A stretch of DNA of 60,000 nt from Antedon mediterranea (Eukaryota; Echinodermata; Crinoidea; Comatulida; Antedonidae). The stretch is taken from contig NC_092673.1 of the NCBI RefSeq assembly GCF_964355755.1, forward strand, positions 35,227,648 through 35,287,647, read 5' to 3'. Made by a program: the position numbers and the translations under genes. Positions 37,629-47,697 of this stretch are shown here, piece after piece. Numbering within the stretch: position 1 is the stretch's first letter; every line of letters starts with the position of its first letter. The notes under the pieces were generated by a model that was not told where the DNA came from, made no database searches, and was given only the letters and a program-made list of their open reading frames with translations.

Positions 37629-38997
37629 ACGTCATGAGGTAATTTCCCGATTGATCGTAATCAAAACCGTACTGGGTTTGGTCTACTAGCGTTCCTGCTC
37701 CCAACCAGTAAATCCATTCATAGAAGCCTTAATGAAGTAAGCCTACCTGGTGGTGGCCATAGAACGGTCCCGAGATAACGACTATACTTCGGCTTTAGTC
37801 GATAGAAGATTGAATAAATTGTTAGAATAGAGTATACGATGTTATGATTATGTGTAGATATGTGATTTGTTCTTTTTATTCAAATGATGTTATGTATTTA
37901 ATAAATTTGTTATATCAATTAATTAAATTATCGTAGATTGCATATTATGCGATGAATATTATTTAATAAATGTTTGATATATTATTATTATTATATTAAT
38001 AAAAAAGATATTTGTTAGTATAAATAAAAAATATAGATATAAGGAAGAAAAGCAAAGAGATTATGGAGCGGCTGTACCAGAATATACAACACTAAGTATT
38101 GTAAAGTTAATATATTAAAAATTTAGGCGATCTTGTCAAAGGTCAAGCGCCTTCAGCCTTCCACGTTTCGATATTCAATATTGAACTTGACCTGACGTGG
38201 TTCCACAATATCTTTATATGAAAATGGTAGAGTGGATAGAAACATAAATTAATTTAAATTTAAAATGTTTACCTTAAACTGGTTTTGAACTGAATCGGTT
38301 GATGTCTTATCGTTGTATGTATGATTTGGTTTGGTTTAAATTATGTTCGATAAAAGTGCGTATGCGTATAGAATGAAATGCTCGCGTTACGATGTACGCG
38401 TGTAATGCTGTTTATATCGTATAATAGATAAAGGATGAAAATATAGAAGGTATGATGGTAGAAAAATAAAAAAGCAGTTTAGGATGTAGAAATAGGAAAA
38501 GTTTGTTAGTGCCAAAGTGTAGATTTTGAATGCGAGAAATTACTAGAAAGTACATTCCTGCTAGAGTCCTATGTCGGCACCTAGGCCTATATAACGTCAT
38601 GAGGTAATTTTCCGATTGATCGTAATCAAAACGGTACTGGTGGGTTTGGTCTACTAGCGTTCCTGCTCCCAACCAGTACATCCATTCATAGAAGCCTTAA
38701 TGAAGTAAACCTACCTGGTGGTGGCCATAGAACGGTCCCGAGATAACGACTATACTTCGGCTTTAGTCGATAGAAGATTGAATAAATTGTTAGAGATAGA
38801 GTATACGATGTTATGATTATGTGTAGATATGTGATTTGTTCTTTTTATTCAAATGATGTTACAGTATGTATAATAAATTTGTTATATCAATTAATTAAAT
38901 TATTGTAGATTGCATATTATGCGATGAATATTATTTAATAAATTTTTGATATATTATTATTATTATATTAATAAAAAAGATATTTGTTAGTATAAAT
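37629..38997. repeat. ~400-bp direct repeats (37629-38025 and 38594-38997) around a 568-bp core
   Basis: Both copies run from acgtcatgaggtaattt to tttgttagtataaat with few differences (aaaccgtactggg versus aaacggtactggtggg; a few indels). The flanks also repeat: gcgtactgacaagcaactg...agtagtgtatga lies at 37573-37628 (after the 42-bp array) and again at 39074-39128. The layout could be a small LTR/TRIM-type element or a ~965-bp segment duplicated together with its neighbours. I see no TG...CA ends, primer-binding site or coding frame. Confidence 0.85.
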
Positions 38998-39148
38998 GCA
39001 CGAAAAAGAACTAGAAAAGAAACTAGAGAGCGTACTCAATGAAATATTGACAAACTGAAAAGAACTAGAGAGCGTACTGACAAGCAACTGATCGAAAATG
39101 AGTACAACTGAAAGGAAGTAGTGTATGAGTCTTTATGTCGACAATGAA

Positions 39149-39360
39149 ACTGATTGTAACTTGTTATGATTACCATACACACACATCACATACTGATTGT
39201 AACTTGTTATGACCATACACACACATCACATACTGATTGTAACTTGTTATGATTACCATACACACACATCACATACTGATTGTAACTTGTTATGATTACC
39301 ATACACACACATCACATACTGATTGTAACTTGTTATGATTACCATACACACACATCACAT
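39149..39360. repeat. 43-bp tandem repeat, ~5 copies
   Basis: The unit is actgattgtaacttgttatg followed by attaccatacacacacatcacat; copy 2 lacks gatta. Confidence 0.96.
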
Positions 39361-40349
39361 GATTCATGGTTGATTAAGAACCAAACTTGTGTCTTCTTGG
39401 ATAAGAACTTAAAACTGGAGGTCTTCTGTACATATCTGCAATGGGCTTTTGGTTGAATGTTTTGCTATAAATTACATTTTTTTCATGTAATTTTTTTTTC
39501 TTTTTTCGATCCAAACTATTGTGTGACATTAAAATAGCATATTCAACAAACAAATTTAAAACAATATTTTTTCAGGGGATAATATCTTTAAATCACAATG
39601 AGAGAAAACTTTAAAATTGCTATTTTTCAGTTTTAGTAATTTAATACATTTATCTGCATTTAAGCATAATTATAATAACCATGCATTCTTGATTCAAAGC
39701 AAAAGAGATAACATAGGTCCAAAACTATATCATATTATTACTGTACTTATAAAAAAAACTGTGTTAAATTTGAATAAGTGATTAGCTCAGAAATTTCAAA
39801 ATGTATGTTTTATCTTTTTCGTATTGGCAAGGTTTGGAAATCTCTCCATTATTGATTTTATTTACTGTTAATGTTGAATTGACAACTCGTAATTAAAAGT
39901 TTCCCTATGGGAATCAATCATGCACTGCATTTCTGAACAATGATTTAACAGGAATGGCAGAGTATTGAAAACACTAAAATGTTTCATTTTAAAATTATAA
40001 TATAATCAGCTTAATTAAAGCTTTGATAATATTATTAATTACAAGTTGTAATGTATGTTGTGGAAAAATTGATTTATTTATGGTAATATCGTTGATATTT
40101 AAAGTTGAATTTAGTAATGTGTGATGACAATTTTTCTTTGCCAGACAGAAGGCAATATTTCTTAATGATGTGAGACAAGAGCACTTTCTAGGACAATTAT
40201 TATAAGTTGTTTATTTTGGAGGAAAATGGTTTAAAATACAGTTCAACAGAATTAAACTTTTTAGATAAATAACAATTTTTTTTTAAATTGGGGTACTTCT
40301 GGTATTATAGTAAATTTATGTAACTATTCATATTTTCATTTCAGACTGT

Positions 40350-41092
40350 GGCTACGGTCACACTAAAGCCTCAAGCCTGGCACGACTTAACGCGATTGAG
40401 ATTTCAAGCCAGGCTTGAGTTTATTGGGCGGTCACACTATTCGAATACTGTTCGGAATTCAGTCAGCTAGCTAAATAGATTACGTGAGCCAATCTGTAGT
40501 ACAATTTTATTTAGAATTCACTAGGCCTATGCATTTTGTTGTTAATGTAGATGATTTAAATTTTTAAAATATATATAATGTAATCGATCGACTGATCGTA
40601 AGCATAGGCCTGCCGCAGACAGAGGCGGTATCCTATCTAATACTACTGTAGTAGGCTAGCCGATGCTAGTTTCGTCTTCAATTCACTAGATGGCAATGCA
40701 CAGAGTACAAAATGCCGGTGATAGTTACGAAGGACCTCAGATTACAAGAAGAAAAATTAATGCACAAATCTCTTTGATATCTTCACGTGTTATCTAAAAA
40801 CTCAACCAAAACCCGACGAAACGATCCACACAAAAAAAAGCCATGTGGATATCCATCCACTCTAAAATTCCCAATAAACAACACAGAGTTGATGGCTGTG
40901 ATTGGCCAGATTCCAAAAAAAATATCAATCCCGGTCATGCTAAGGTTAACTCAGGGTCAATCTGGGTAGCGCGTCTGGGTTGAGTTGGATTGAAATTGAT
41001 TTCAAGCCAGTCGCGTGCGATCCACGTTCGGTCACACTACAAAAATCTCAATCGCGGTGAGTTGCGCCAGGCTTGAGGCTGTGAACGTAGCC
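40350..41092. mobile_element. 0.74-kb element with ~50-bp inverted ends (Harbinger-like?)
   Basis: The left end GGCTACGGTCACACTAAAGC then ctcaagcctggcacgact, cgcgattgagattt is mirrored at the right by the inverse of aaatctcaatcgcggtgagt, tgcgccaggcttgaggctgt, gaacgtagcc. A second ggtcacact lies inside each end. GGCTACGNTCACA ends recall PIF/Harbinger-type elements, but the expected 3-bp target duplication is not evident (flanks tgt and ttt). No transposase frame. Confidence 0.7.
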
Positions 41093-41127
41093 TTTATGAT
41101 TGTTAAATAAGTGTAAAAAAATACAGT

Positions 41128-41859
41128 TCACCCTGATTTAGGGGACACTTTGTATGGACCTAAAGATGTCCACCCTGATTTAGGGGACACTTTGTATGGA
41201 CCTAAAGATGTCCACCCTGATTTAGGGGACACTTTGTATGGACCTAAAGATGTCCACCCTGATTTAGGGGACACTTTGTATGGACCTAAAGATGTCCACC
41301 CTGATTTAGGGGACACTTTGTATGGACCTAAAGATGTCCACCCTGATTTAGGGGACACTTTGTATGGACCTAAAGATGTCCACCCTGATTTAGGGGACAC
41401 TTTGTATGGACCTAAAGATGTCCACCCTGATTTAGGGGACACTTTGTATGGACCTAAAGATGTCCACCCTGATTTAGGGGACAACACTTTGTATGGACCT
41501 AAAGATGTCCACCCTGATTTAGGGGACACTTTGTATGGACCTAAAGATGTCCACCCTGATTTAGGGGACACTTTGTATGGACCTAAAGATGTCCACCCTG
41601 ATTTAGGGGACAACACTTTGTATGGACCTAAAGATGTCCACCCTGATTTAGGGGACAACACTTTGTATGGACCTAAAGATGTCCACCCTGATTTAGGGGA
41701 CAACACTTTGTATGGACCTAAAGATGTCCACCCTGATTTAGGGGACACTTTGTATGGACCTAAAGATGTCCACCCTGATTTAGGGGACACTTTGTATGGA
41801 CCTAAAGATGTCCACCCTGATTTAGGGGACAACACTTTGTATCGACCTAAAGATGTCCC
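41128..41859. repeat. 42/45-bp tandem repeat, ~17 copies
   Basis: The unit is ccctgatttaggggacactt followed by tgtatggacctaaagatgtcca. Five or six units carry an extra aac (ggggacaacacttt), making 45 bp. Both lengths are multiples of three, hence long frames on both strands (14- or 15-residue repeats). The core ttaggggacactt occurs alone elsewhere in the window. Confidence 0.98.
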
Positions 41860-42111
41860 ATTAATAGAGTTAGGATTTAATATGCAATACAAATTTAATA
41901 GACTCACATTATTCTTTTAGAAGCTCTTAAAACTTTAATTTTATCAAAACAAAGTAAGTAGACAAAATGTCTGTAACAGATAATCTGAAGGTGTTCCGCA
42001 TGATCGGTTAGACCTGGTTGACTGTACGGTTGATTGCACAAATCAGAAAACAATTTTGCAAATGTCATTCACCCAATCACACAATAAAATGCCAGATTTA
42101 AAGATACCTAC

Positions 42112-42182
42112 CCATTTTCCACTAATCTTCCTAGGTTCCTTAAATTCATTTGTGCTGTGACTTCACCTGTTCTATCACCGAC
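42112..42182 (-). CDS. GPSM2: GPSM2-like exon 8: last TPR helix
   Basis: Residues 340-363: VGDRTGEVTAQMNLRNLG, RLVEN plus two bases of Gly. The acceptor is TTCTTTTCTTTCAG and the donor is AATGG|GTAGGT. It aligns with human VGDKSGELTARLNLSDLQM, the closing helix of the TPR superhelix. It is preceded by a 0.9-kb intron carrying a MITE and followed by a 6.3-kb intron. Confidence 0.9.
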
Positions 42183-43072
42183 CTGAAAGAAAAGAAATTA
42201 TCGTAAAAATTAATATTCACATGCTTGCAGAGGTCATACTATCTGGTTCATTCGTTGATGCTATATTGAGACAAATATCAGATCCCTTGAGAGGAGATGA
42301 CATGGAGATTTTTTAATAGAACTGATGAAGAAATAAAGATACACCCGGCAGAACAGAAAACAAGACAGGTTATATAGTCATGGGACTTATATAAATATGT
42401 GGTAAGGCTATAACACCTGACAGTAAACCTTAAAGGGTAGCTACACGGTAATTTCAAATTTCTATTGTTTATTATAAAATATGAACCTTTGCAACAATAT
42501 TGATAATGACCCTACTTTATTGATAATATTGATAATGACTTTATTTTCAATAGCGGAAAATCAGAATGACCATTGTGAAATAAGGCCTTTCTTTAAAGTG
42601 GTGATACCTGACTTTTTCGTAATGCTATAAGATAGGCTGACTTTCAATGACTTATGATCATTAACCTGGAAACTATTGGTAATAAAAATTGTTTTTAATT
42701 TACATTAAAATGAGAGTAAATTTTCTTTCTTTATTATCTTATCATAAATGTTGTTATAAAAGCTATTTATTTCATTTTAAGGTTATATTTCATGATAGTA
42801 GACATTTTAAGCCCAGAGCTACCCTTTAAAGGAAAGCTAACATCGGCTTTAACTGAGTGAATGTTCAGGCCTACAGAGTTATGGTTTTATACCATAATGC
42901 GATGTCACATTTTATGTTGTAACAGCAAAGTGTTTAAACTTGATGAATTACACCTTTGTTAACTGTCACAAATCAACCAGAACTTTGCTATTCAAAATTT
43001 GCATGCAATGGTGAATGAACTTTAACCTTTGTGCAGGCAATGATAAAAGCGTAAACAAGATTACAACTGTAC
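42183..43072 (-). other. Intron between exons 7 and 8
   Basis: 0.9 kb, nearly half occupied by family-B MITE copy 2 (42430-42829). Nothing else seen. Confidence 0.85.
42430..42829. mobile_element. TTAA-bounded MITE, family B copy 2
   Basis: TTAAAGGGTAGCT at the left and gagctaccctttaa at the right are exact inverted repeats of 13 bp. Inner blocks match the 4372-4823 copy. Non-coding. Confidence 0.75.
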
Positions 43073-43181
43073 CTCTTTGGATATCTCAAAGTGGAATGTT
43101 GTATATTCAATTGCTTTTTCATAATTTTGTAGATTCGTGTGTGCATTTCCCAGACTCCAGCATGCTCTTCCCTCGCCAACT
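43073..43181 (-). CDS. GPSM2: GPSM2-like exon 7: TPR7-8
   Basis: Residues 303-339: VGEGRACWSLGNAHTNLQN, YEKAIEYTTFHFEISKE. The acceptor is TTTTTTTTGCAG and the donor is GAG|GTACAG (phase 0). EGRACWSLGNA is the signature of the penultimate LGN TPR, where human LGN has IGEGRACWSLGNAYTALGN. The longer open frames across this stretch in other phases are shadows. Confidence 0.94.
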
Positions 43182-43665
43182 CTGCAAAAAAAATGATTAA
43201 AAAATGAAAAGATTATTAATTTCGTTAACTGACTGTACAGGATTTATTTCCATGTAAAAATGCCAGTGCTTGGATTTTTGCATATATAATTATATATATA
43301 ATATTAAGTCGCAATCGTAACTGTCCGTTGTCCGCACATGTACTTAAGTTTTACTGAGTTATAATGTTAGCACTGAATTTTTTGGCTAGGTGAGATACTG
43401 GGCAAGCTCAGTGAGTCGGGCAAAGTTACTGTGCTGTTCGCATGGGAGTTATGTTCGCATGGGAGTTATGCTAAAACTTTTATTTGGACGAAAAGTCCAG
43501 CTTTATTCTCTCAAAACATTTACTTTACCTTTCTTTAATTGATCAACAGATTGGCAGATTGCCAATTACTGGATGCATCAATGTCTTGTAAACCAAGTAA
43601 AACTAATTTTTAACATAACAAAAATAGACCTTTTTCACATATTAATTATACATAAAAATACTTGC
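43182..43665 (-). other. GC-AG intron between exons 6 and 7
   Basis: 484 bp, beginning GCAAGT (43665-43660) and ending TTTTTTTTGCAG. The frame on both sides and the family alignment leave no GT alternative nearby. A short (ta)n tract lies at 43281-43302. Confidence 0.88.
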
Positions 43666-43821
43666 CTATCACTCAGAATTTGTGCAATGCGTAAATGCCT
43701 CATGTGGTATTCTACCGCTTGTTCAAAATCCCTCAATAAAGTGAAAGTGTTGCCGAGACTGTAGCATGCTTGAGCTTCTATCGCCTGATCCCCAAGTCCT
43801 CTTGCAATCTGTAGTGATCTC
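43666..43821 (-). CDS. GPSM2: GPSM2-like exon 6: TPR6-7, ends at a GC donor
   Basis: Residues 251-303: SLQIARGLGDQAIEAQACY, SLGNTFTLLRDFEQAVEYH, MRHLRIAQILSDR. The acceptor is TTATTTCAG at 43822-43830. The reading frame and the next exon demand an end at 43666, where the intron begins GCAAGT rather than GT. AG|GCAAGT is the typical context of the minor GC-AG class of U2 introns, so this is probably a genuine GC-AG intron and not an error. Confidence 0.92.
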
Positions 43822-43990
43822 CTGAAATAAATAAAATAACAAAAGATACAGAATTTAATTAAATGCTTTCACATTATTACTCACATTAAACACGTATGGC
43901 AGTAATCAGCACAGTTTGTGCTTTGACCTAACCAGGTACTTTTTTGTACACCTGGGTGGAGAGAGCCAAACACAAGTAAAGTTTCTTGCA

Positions 43991-44220
43991 GGACACAGGC
44001 AATGCGACAAGTTCTGATCTCATAACACGCTCTCAGTATACAGGCAATGCGACAAGTTGCGATCTCATAACACGCTCTCAGTATACAGGCAATGCGACAA
44101 GTTGCGATCTCATAACACGCTCTCAGGACACAGGCAATGCGACAAGTTGCGATCTCATAACACGCTCTCAGTATACAGGCAATGCGACAAGTTGCAATCT
44201 CATAACACGCTCTCAGTATA
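43991..44220. repeat. 45-bp tandem repeat, 5 copies
   Basis: The unit is caggcaatgcgacaagttgc followed by gatctcataacacgctctcagtata. The open frames in it (15-residue period) are artefacts. Confidence 0.97.
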
Positions 44221-44362
44221 TTCAAACAAACTGAAATCATACATTATTGCAGTGAAAAAATGTAGTTGAAAAGTTATCAAATAAATTGTTCATTATTTTT
44301 GACTACACAACTGTTTCACGAGTGAAACCTCATGAGAGCAATGGCATAATGGTAAAGAGATA

Positions 44363-44968
44363 TCATGAGAGTTTGAGACATGTCAGTGCCATATTGCCGA
44401 TATAAAGTAAGGACAAGATCCTGTTTACTCTTATGAGAGTTTTCGACATGTCAGTGCCATATTGCCGATATAATGTAAGGGCAAGATCCCGTTTACTTTT
44501 ATGAGAGTTTGAGACATGTCAGTGCCATATTGCCGATATAATGTAAGGACAAGATCCTGTTTACTCTTATGAGAGTTTGAGACATGTCAGTGCCATATTG
44601 CCGATATAATGTAAGGGCAAGATCCCGTTTACTTTTATGAGAGTTTGAGACATGTCAGTGCCATATTGCCGATATAATGCAAGGACAAGATCCTGTTTAC
44701 TCTTATGAGAGTTTGAGACATGTCAGTGCCATATTGCCGATATAATGTAAGGGCAAGATCCCGTTTACTTTTATGAGAGTTTGAGACATGTCAGTGCCAT
44801 ATTGCCGATATAATGTAAGGGCAAGATCCTGTTTACTCTTATGAGAGTTTGAGACATGTCAGTGCCATATTGCCGATGTATAATGTAAGGGCAAGATCCT
44901 GTTTACTCTTCTGAGAGTTTGAGACATTTCAGTGCCATATTGCCGATATAATGTAAGGGCTTAAGATC
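44363..44968. repeat. 68-bp tandem repeat, ~9 copies, dimeric order, SINE-derived
   Basis: The unit is tatgagagtttgagacatgt, cagtgccatattgccgatat, aatgtaaggacaagatcctg, tttactct. Units alternate 'ggacaagatcctgtttactc' and 'gggcaagatcccgtttactt' for three dimers (136 bp), then lose the alternation. The sequence just after the array (ctcttattgccttgtacttc, ggatgtaaaaccattggtac) continues as a core-SINE, suggesting the array grew from that SINE's head. Confidence 0.93.
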
Positions 44969-44969
44969 C

Positions 44970-45050
44970 CTGTACTCTTATTGCCTTGTACTTCGGATGT
45001 AAAACCATTGGTACTTTGTCTGCACATGTGCATGGTTAAGAACGTGGTTG
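44970..45050 (+). repeat. Core-SINE fragment adjoining the 68-bp array
   Basis: ctcttattgccttgtacttc and ggatgtaaaaccattggtac line up with ctctcattgcctcgtctttt and ggatgggatgtaaagacgttggtcc at 50425-50468. Confidence 0.55.
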
Positions 45051-46139
45051 CTTATTACAACATTTGAAACCCAATTCAATAGAGACAAATATTTGCTCTT
45101 AACATAACAATTTACGTGAGCATTCCATGTGCATTAAATTGCAAGTTATTTTAAAATGTTTTAGAATGAGAAATCATAACAATGAAGAAGTTGATTGACA
45201 CAGACTGTTATTTACTCAGCTTGTTGAATTAAACCAGCTTCCACATTAGACAACAGAAGATGAATAAACTGGACATTCTACAACACTGAAATAAATCATT
45301 TAAACTGATTCAATGTACAGTATTATCAGGAGCCATTCTGTCCAACATAAATCGTATATGACAGAGTTTATAGTCCCAGCTTCATAAGAAATTTAGCAAA
45401 TATTAGGAGGTTAGGATTACAGTTGGATTGCATGGACGACATGGATTCCAAGTTTTAGGTTGGTGGCTCGATATGTCTTAACTGTTAAACCCCACCATTC
45501 TAAAAATAGAATTGCACTGCAACTGCAGAAGAAAAATTTTAACTTGATCCCTTAAATGTAAATACTTTCTTTAATTAACCTCAAGTTAATAAGGAATTAT
45601 TTGTTGTACATATTTTTAATCAATGTCAAAAGATTTGCTTTGCAGTTATTTATCATCTGAATGAACGATTACTTTCCAAGTAAGTCCAGCTTTAATCAGT
45701 CTACAGCTCAAAGTAAAGATGTATTGAAATCGCAAAGAATATACTGGATGACAATCTGCTCTCATAAACAACACTACATAGCTGATTTCAGCATACATTT
45801 ACAACATTATGACATGAAGCATTGCCAACAGGTGTTAAATGTATTCAATGTTTAAGAGATGACTTCCGATATTATAGTATATAGTAGCAGTTACTAGTAT
45901 ACAAGCAAAAAGGAATGAAAATCAAGGTCACAACTTGAAAGGTCGTACAGGTTGTTACTTTGAATCTAATCAGAGTATATTTTTGATGCCTTTTTTTTTT
46001 TTTTTCCAAACCCAACCAACAGCAAAAGAAATTCGCCAATAAAAAAAGAGGAAAAAACAAAACGGACACAAATACAAGAACAAATGCCAAAAATCCTTTG
46101 AAATTAAATTATTCAATGTGTCTTTCAAACCATAAGCAT

Positions 46140-46420
46140 GTCAAAGGTTAGAGGTCATAGGTTACTTTAGTACTAATAATCTGCAGCTGTATCAAATTGT
46201 CCTTTGAATACATGGGCATTTTAAAGGTTACAGGTTATAGGTTACTTACTTGTAATAATCAGCAGAACATTTAAAAGTTTACGGGTCATAGGAAATAATC
46301 TGAAGTGATTCAAATTGACCTTTTGAAAACATGAGCATTTAAAAGGTTAGAGGTCATAGGTTACTTACTTGTAATAATCGGCAGCTGAATCAAATTGCCC
46401 TTTGAATACATGGGCGTTTC
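46140..46420 (-). repeat. ~80-bp tandem duplication of the exon 5 / intron junction
   Basis: The real junction (46341-46420: ggttagaggtcataggttac, ttacttgtaataatcggcag, ctgaatcaaattgccctttg, aatacatgggcg) is repeated three more times at about 46140-46220, 46221-46271 (truncated) and 46272-46340. Copies keep parts of the coding piece for GQFDSAADYY and, at 46241-46260, an intact donor TACAA|GTAAGT. They are diverged and partly deleted. Confidence 0.85.
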
Positions 46421-46484
46421 CTAGGTTACTGTATGCTCTTCTTTCTGCTGCCTTGTCTCCAAATTCTTTTGCAATAGACAATCG
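46369..46484 (-). CDS. GPSM2: GPSM2-like exon 5: TPR5
   Basis: Residues 213-251: RLSIAKEFGDKAAERRAYS, NLGNAHVFKGQFDSAADYY plus two bases of Lys. The acceptor is TTTGTTACAG and the donor is TACAA|GTAAGT, a good match to consensus. KEFGDKAAERRAYSNLGNA is identical to vertebrate LGN over 19 residues. Downstream, the last ~50 bp of this exon with its donor recurs in degraded tandem copies (46140-46340). Confidence 0.95.
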
Positions 46485-47573
46485 CTGTAACAAAGGAATC
46501 AAATATATTTATACTACAAAAATGTTTGCTTAAATGCAAACTACCAATTAATTTTTATGATTTAATATTAAATCTACAAAAATCAATAATGCCAGGTTTT
46601 TTAACCAATTCCATGTACTGCATGTATCATTCAGTAATCTAATAGAGTGTCATATATTCATTGCCATTGACAACCACAGTGCAATATTAATTTAATACAT
46701 TAAACAAGCCAATACATTCTGCCTGCATACTGCTTTGTTAATTATGGATTAGTGTCCTTTGGTTTTCCATAGAGCTATAAAAAATAGATTTATTTTATTT
46801 AGATCCAGCCACTGATACCCACAACATCTTAATTTTGTCAGTAATTTGCTTTTGGATTTATAATTTATTTTACAATTACACAACGTGCCCTTTTCACCAA
46901 TTTACTAGACACAGTACAGGATTCTTCAACGTTGTAATTAAAAGAAAAATTAATAGCCCCCTCTATTTTTGCTTTCATACAAAAATGAATTTGGATTTAA
47001 AAATATCTTTTTAAAAATTATAATCCTCTATCAAATTGCAATAGACAAACAATACTAAACTGAAGCATAGCCTCTAGACTAATATACATTTACTTAGATA
47101 TAGGATTATCTATATCAGCTCCTTCTCCACATTGTCCATTCATTTTTATAATAACAGACAATATTGCTCTACATGCCAAACACTTTAACCACCATGCTAG
47201 ATATTATACATAGACATGGCAGGCTAGGATACCATGTTAATGTATATCATAATACATTAACCTTCCTTTGGGGCATCTCTATTAAGGGGACACTTCCACA
47301 TGGAAAGAACAAGGGGAAATGTCTACCCCTATTCACATGATTTGAATGTGCTCCCTTAACCTTCTACTGTCTACAGTACTGTAACCTGGAATTGAACATC
47401 CTGTGTTAAGCTCGGTCTACACTATCAAACTAGTTTGACAAAATATGGTAGTGATATGCCCAAATATGGTAGTGATATGCCCAAATATGAAATCATCATG
47501 TCCATATATGGGCACATCACATTTTGTTGTCACATAAAGTTTGATAATGTAGACAAGGCTCCACATACAGTAC
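46485..47573 (-). other. Intron between exons 4 and 5
   Basis: 1.1 kb; the first 170 bases are largely family-A MITE copy 3. A solitary ttaaggggacacttcc (47284) belongs to the dispersed 'ggggacac' repeat. Confidence 0.85.
47406..47560. mobile_element. TTAA-bounded MITE, family A copy 3
   Basis: ttaagctcggtctacactatcaaact at the left mirrors agtttgataatgtagacaaggct at the right; the right end has lost the final TTAA match. The interior carries the family's caaatatggtagtgatatgc motif in tandem. It ends 13 bases from the donor of exon 4. Confidence 0.85.
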
Positions 47574-47697
47574 CTCTTCATGATACTTGATAGCCACATC
47601 AAACTTTCCCAGTAGGTAGTAGGTGTTGCCAAGGTTACCACAAGCTCTTCCCTGTGCTGCACGGTCTCCAAGCTCGCGGACAAGTTTAAGGTTAGCC
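47574..47697 (-). CDS. GPSM2: GPSM2-like exon 4: TPR4
   Basis: Residues 171-212: ANLKLVRELGDRAAQGRAC, GNLGNTYYLLGKFDVAIKYHEE. The acceptor is TTATCATCAG ending at 47698, and the donor is GAAGAG|GTACTG. GDRAAQGRA-GNLGNT-YLLG is conserved with human LGN. Immediately downstream, only 13 intron bases separate the donor from the end of a TTAA-type MITE (47406-47560), so the transposon abuts the splice site. Confidence 0.93.

Larger units (their letters stand above)
35773..42111 (-). other. 6.3-kb intron between exons 8 and 9
   Basis: It contains the 42-bp array at 36.3 kb, the ~400-bp direct duplication (37629-38997), the 43-bp array (39149), a plain AT-rich stretch 39.4-40.3 kb, the 40.35-kb TIR element and the 42/45-bp array (41128). 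Confidence 0.85.
43822..46368 (-). other. Intron between exons 5 and 6
   Basis: 2.5 kb with three arrays: 45-bp (43991), 68-bp (44363) and the exon-derived repeat (46140). Plain AT-rich DNA lies between 45.1 and 46.1 kb. Confidence 0.85.

Noticed and set aside
36227-37704. Long minus-strand frames with a repeating Ser-Ser-Phe-Gln-Phe pattern
   Set aside because: Translation of the 42-bp array; the period is divisible by three, so stops are avoided.
41128-41920. Frames of about 256-259 codons on both strands resembling repeat proteins
   Set aside because: Both strands are open because of 42/45-bp units; no independent coding evidence.
43881-44269. Repetitive Cys-containing frames (15-residue period)
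   Set aside because: 45-bp array inside an intron of the GPSM2-like gene.
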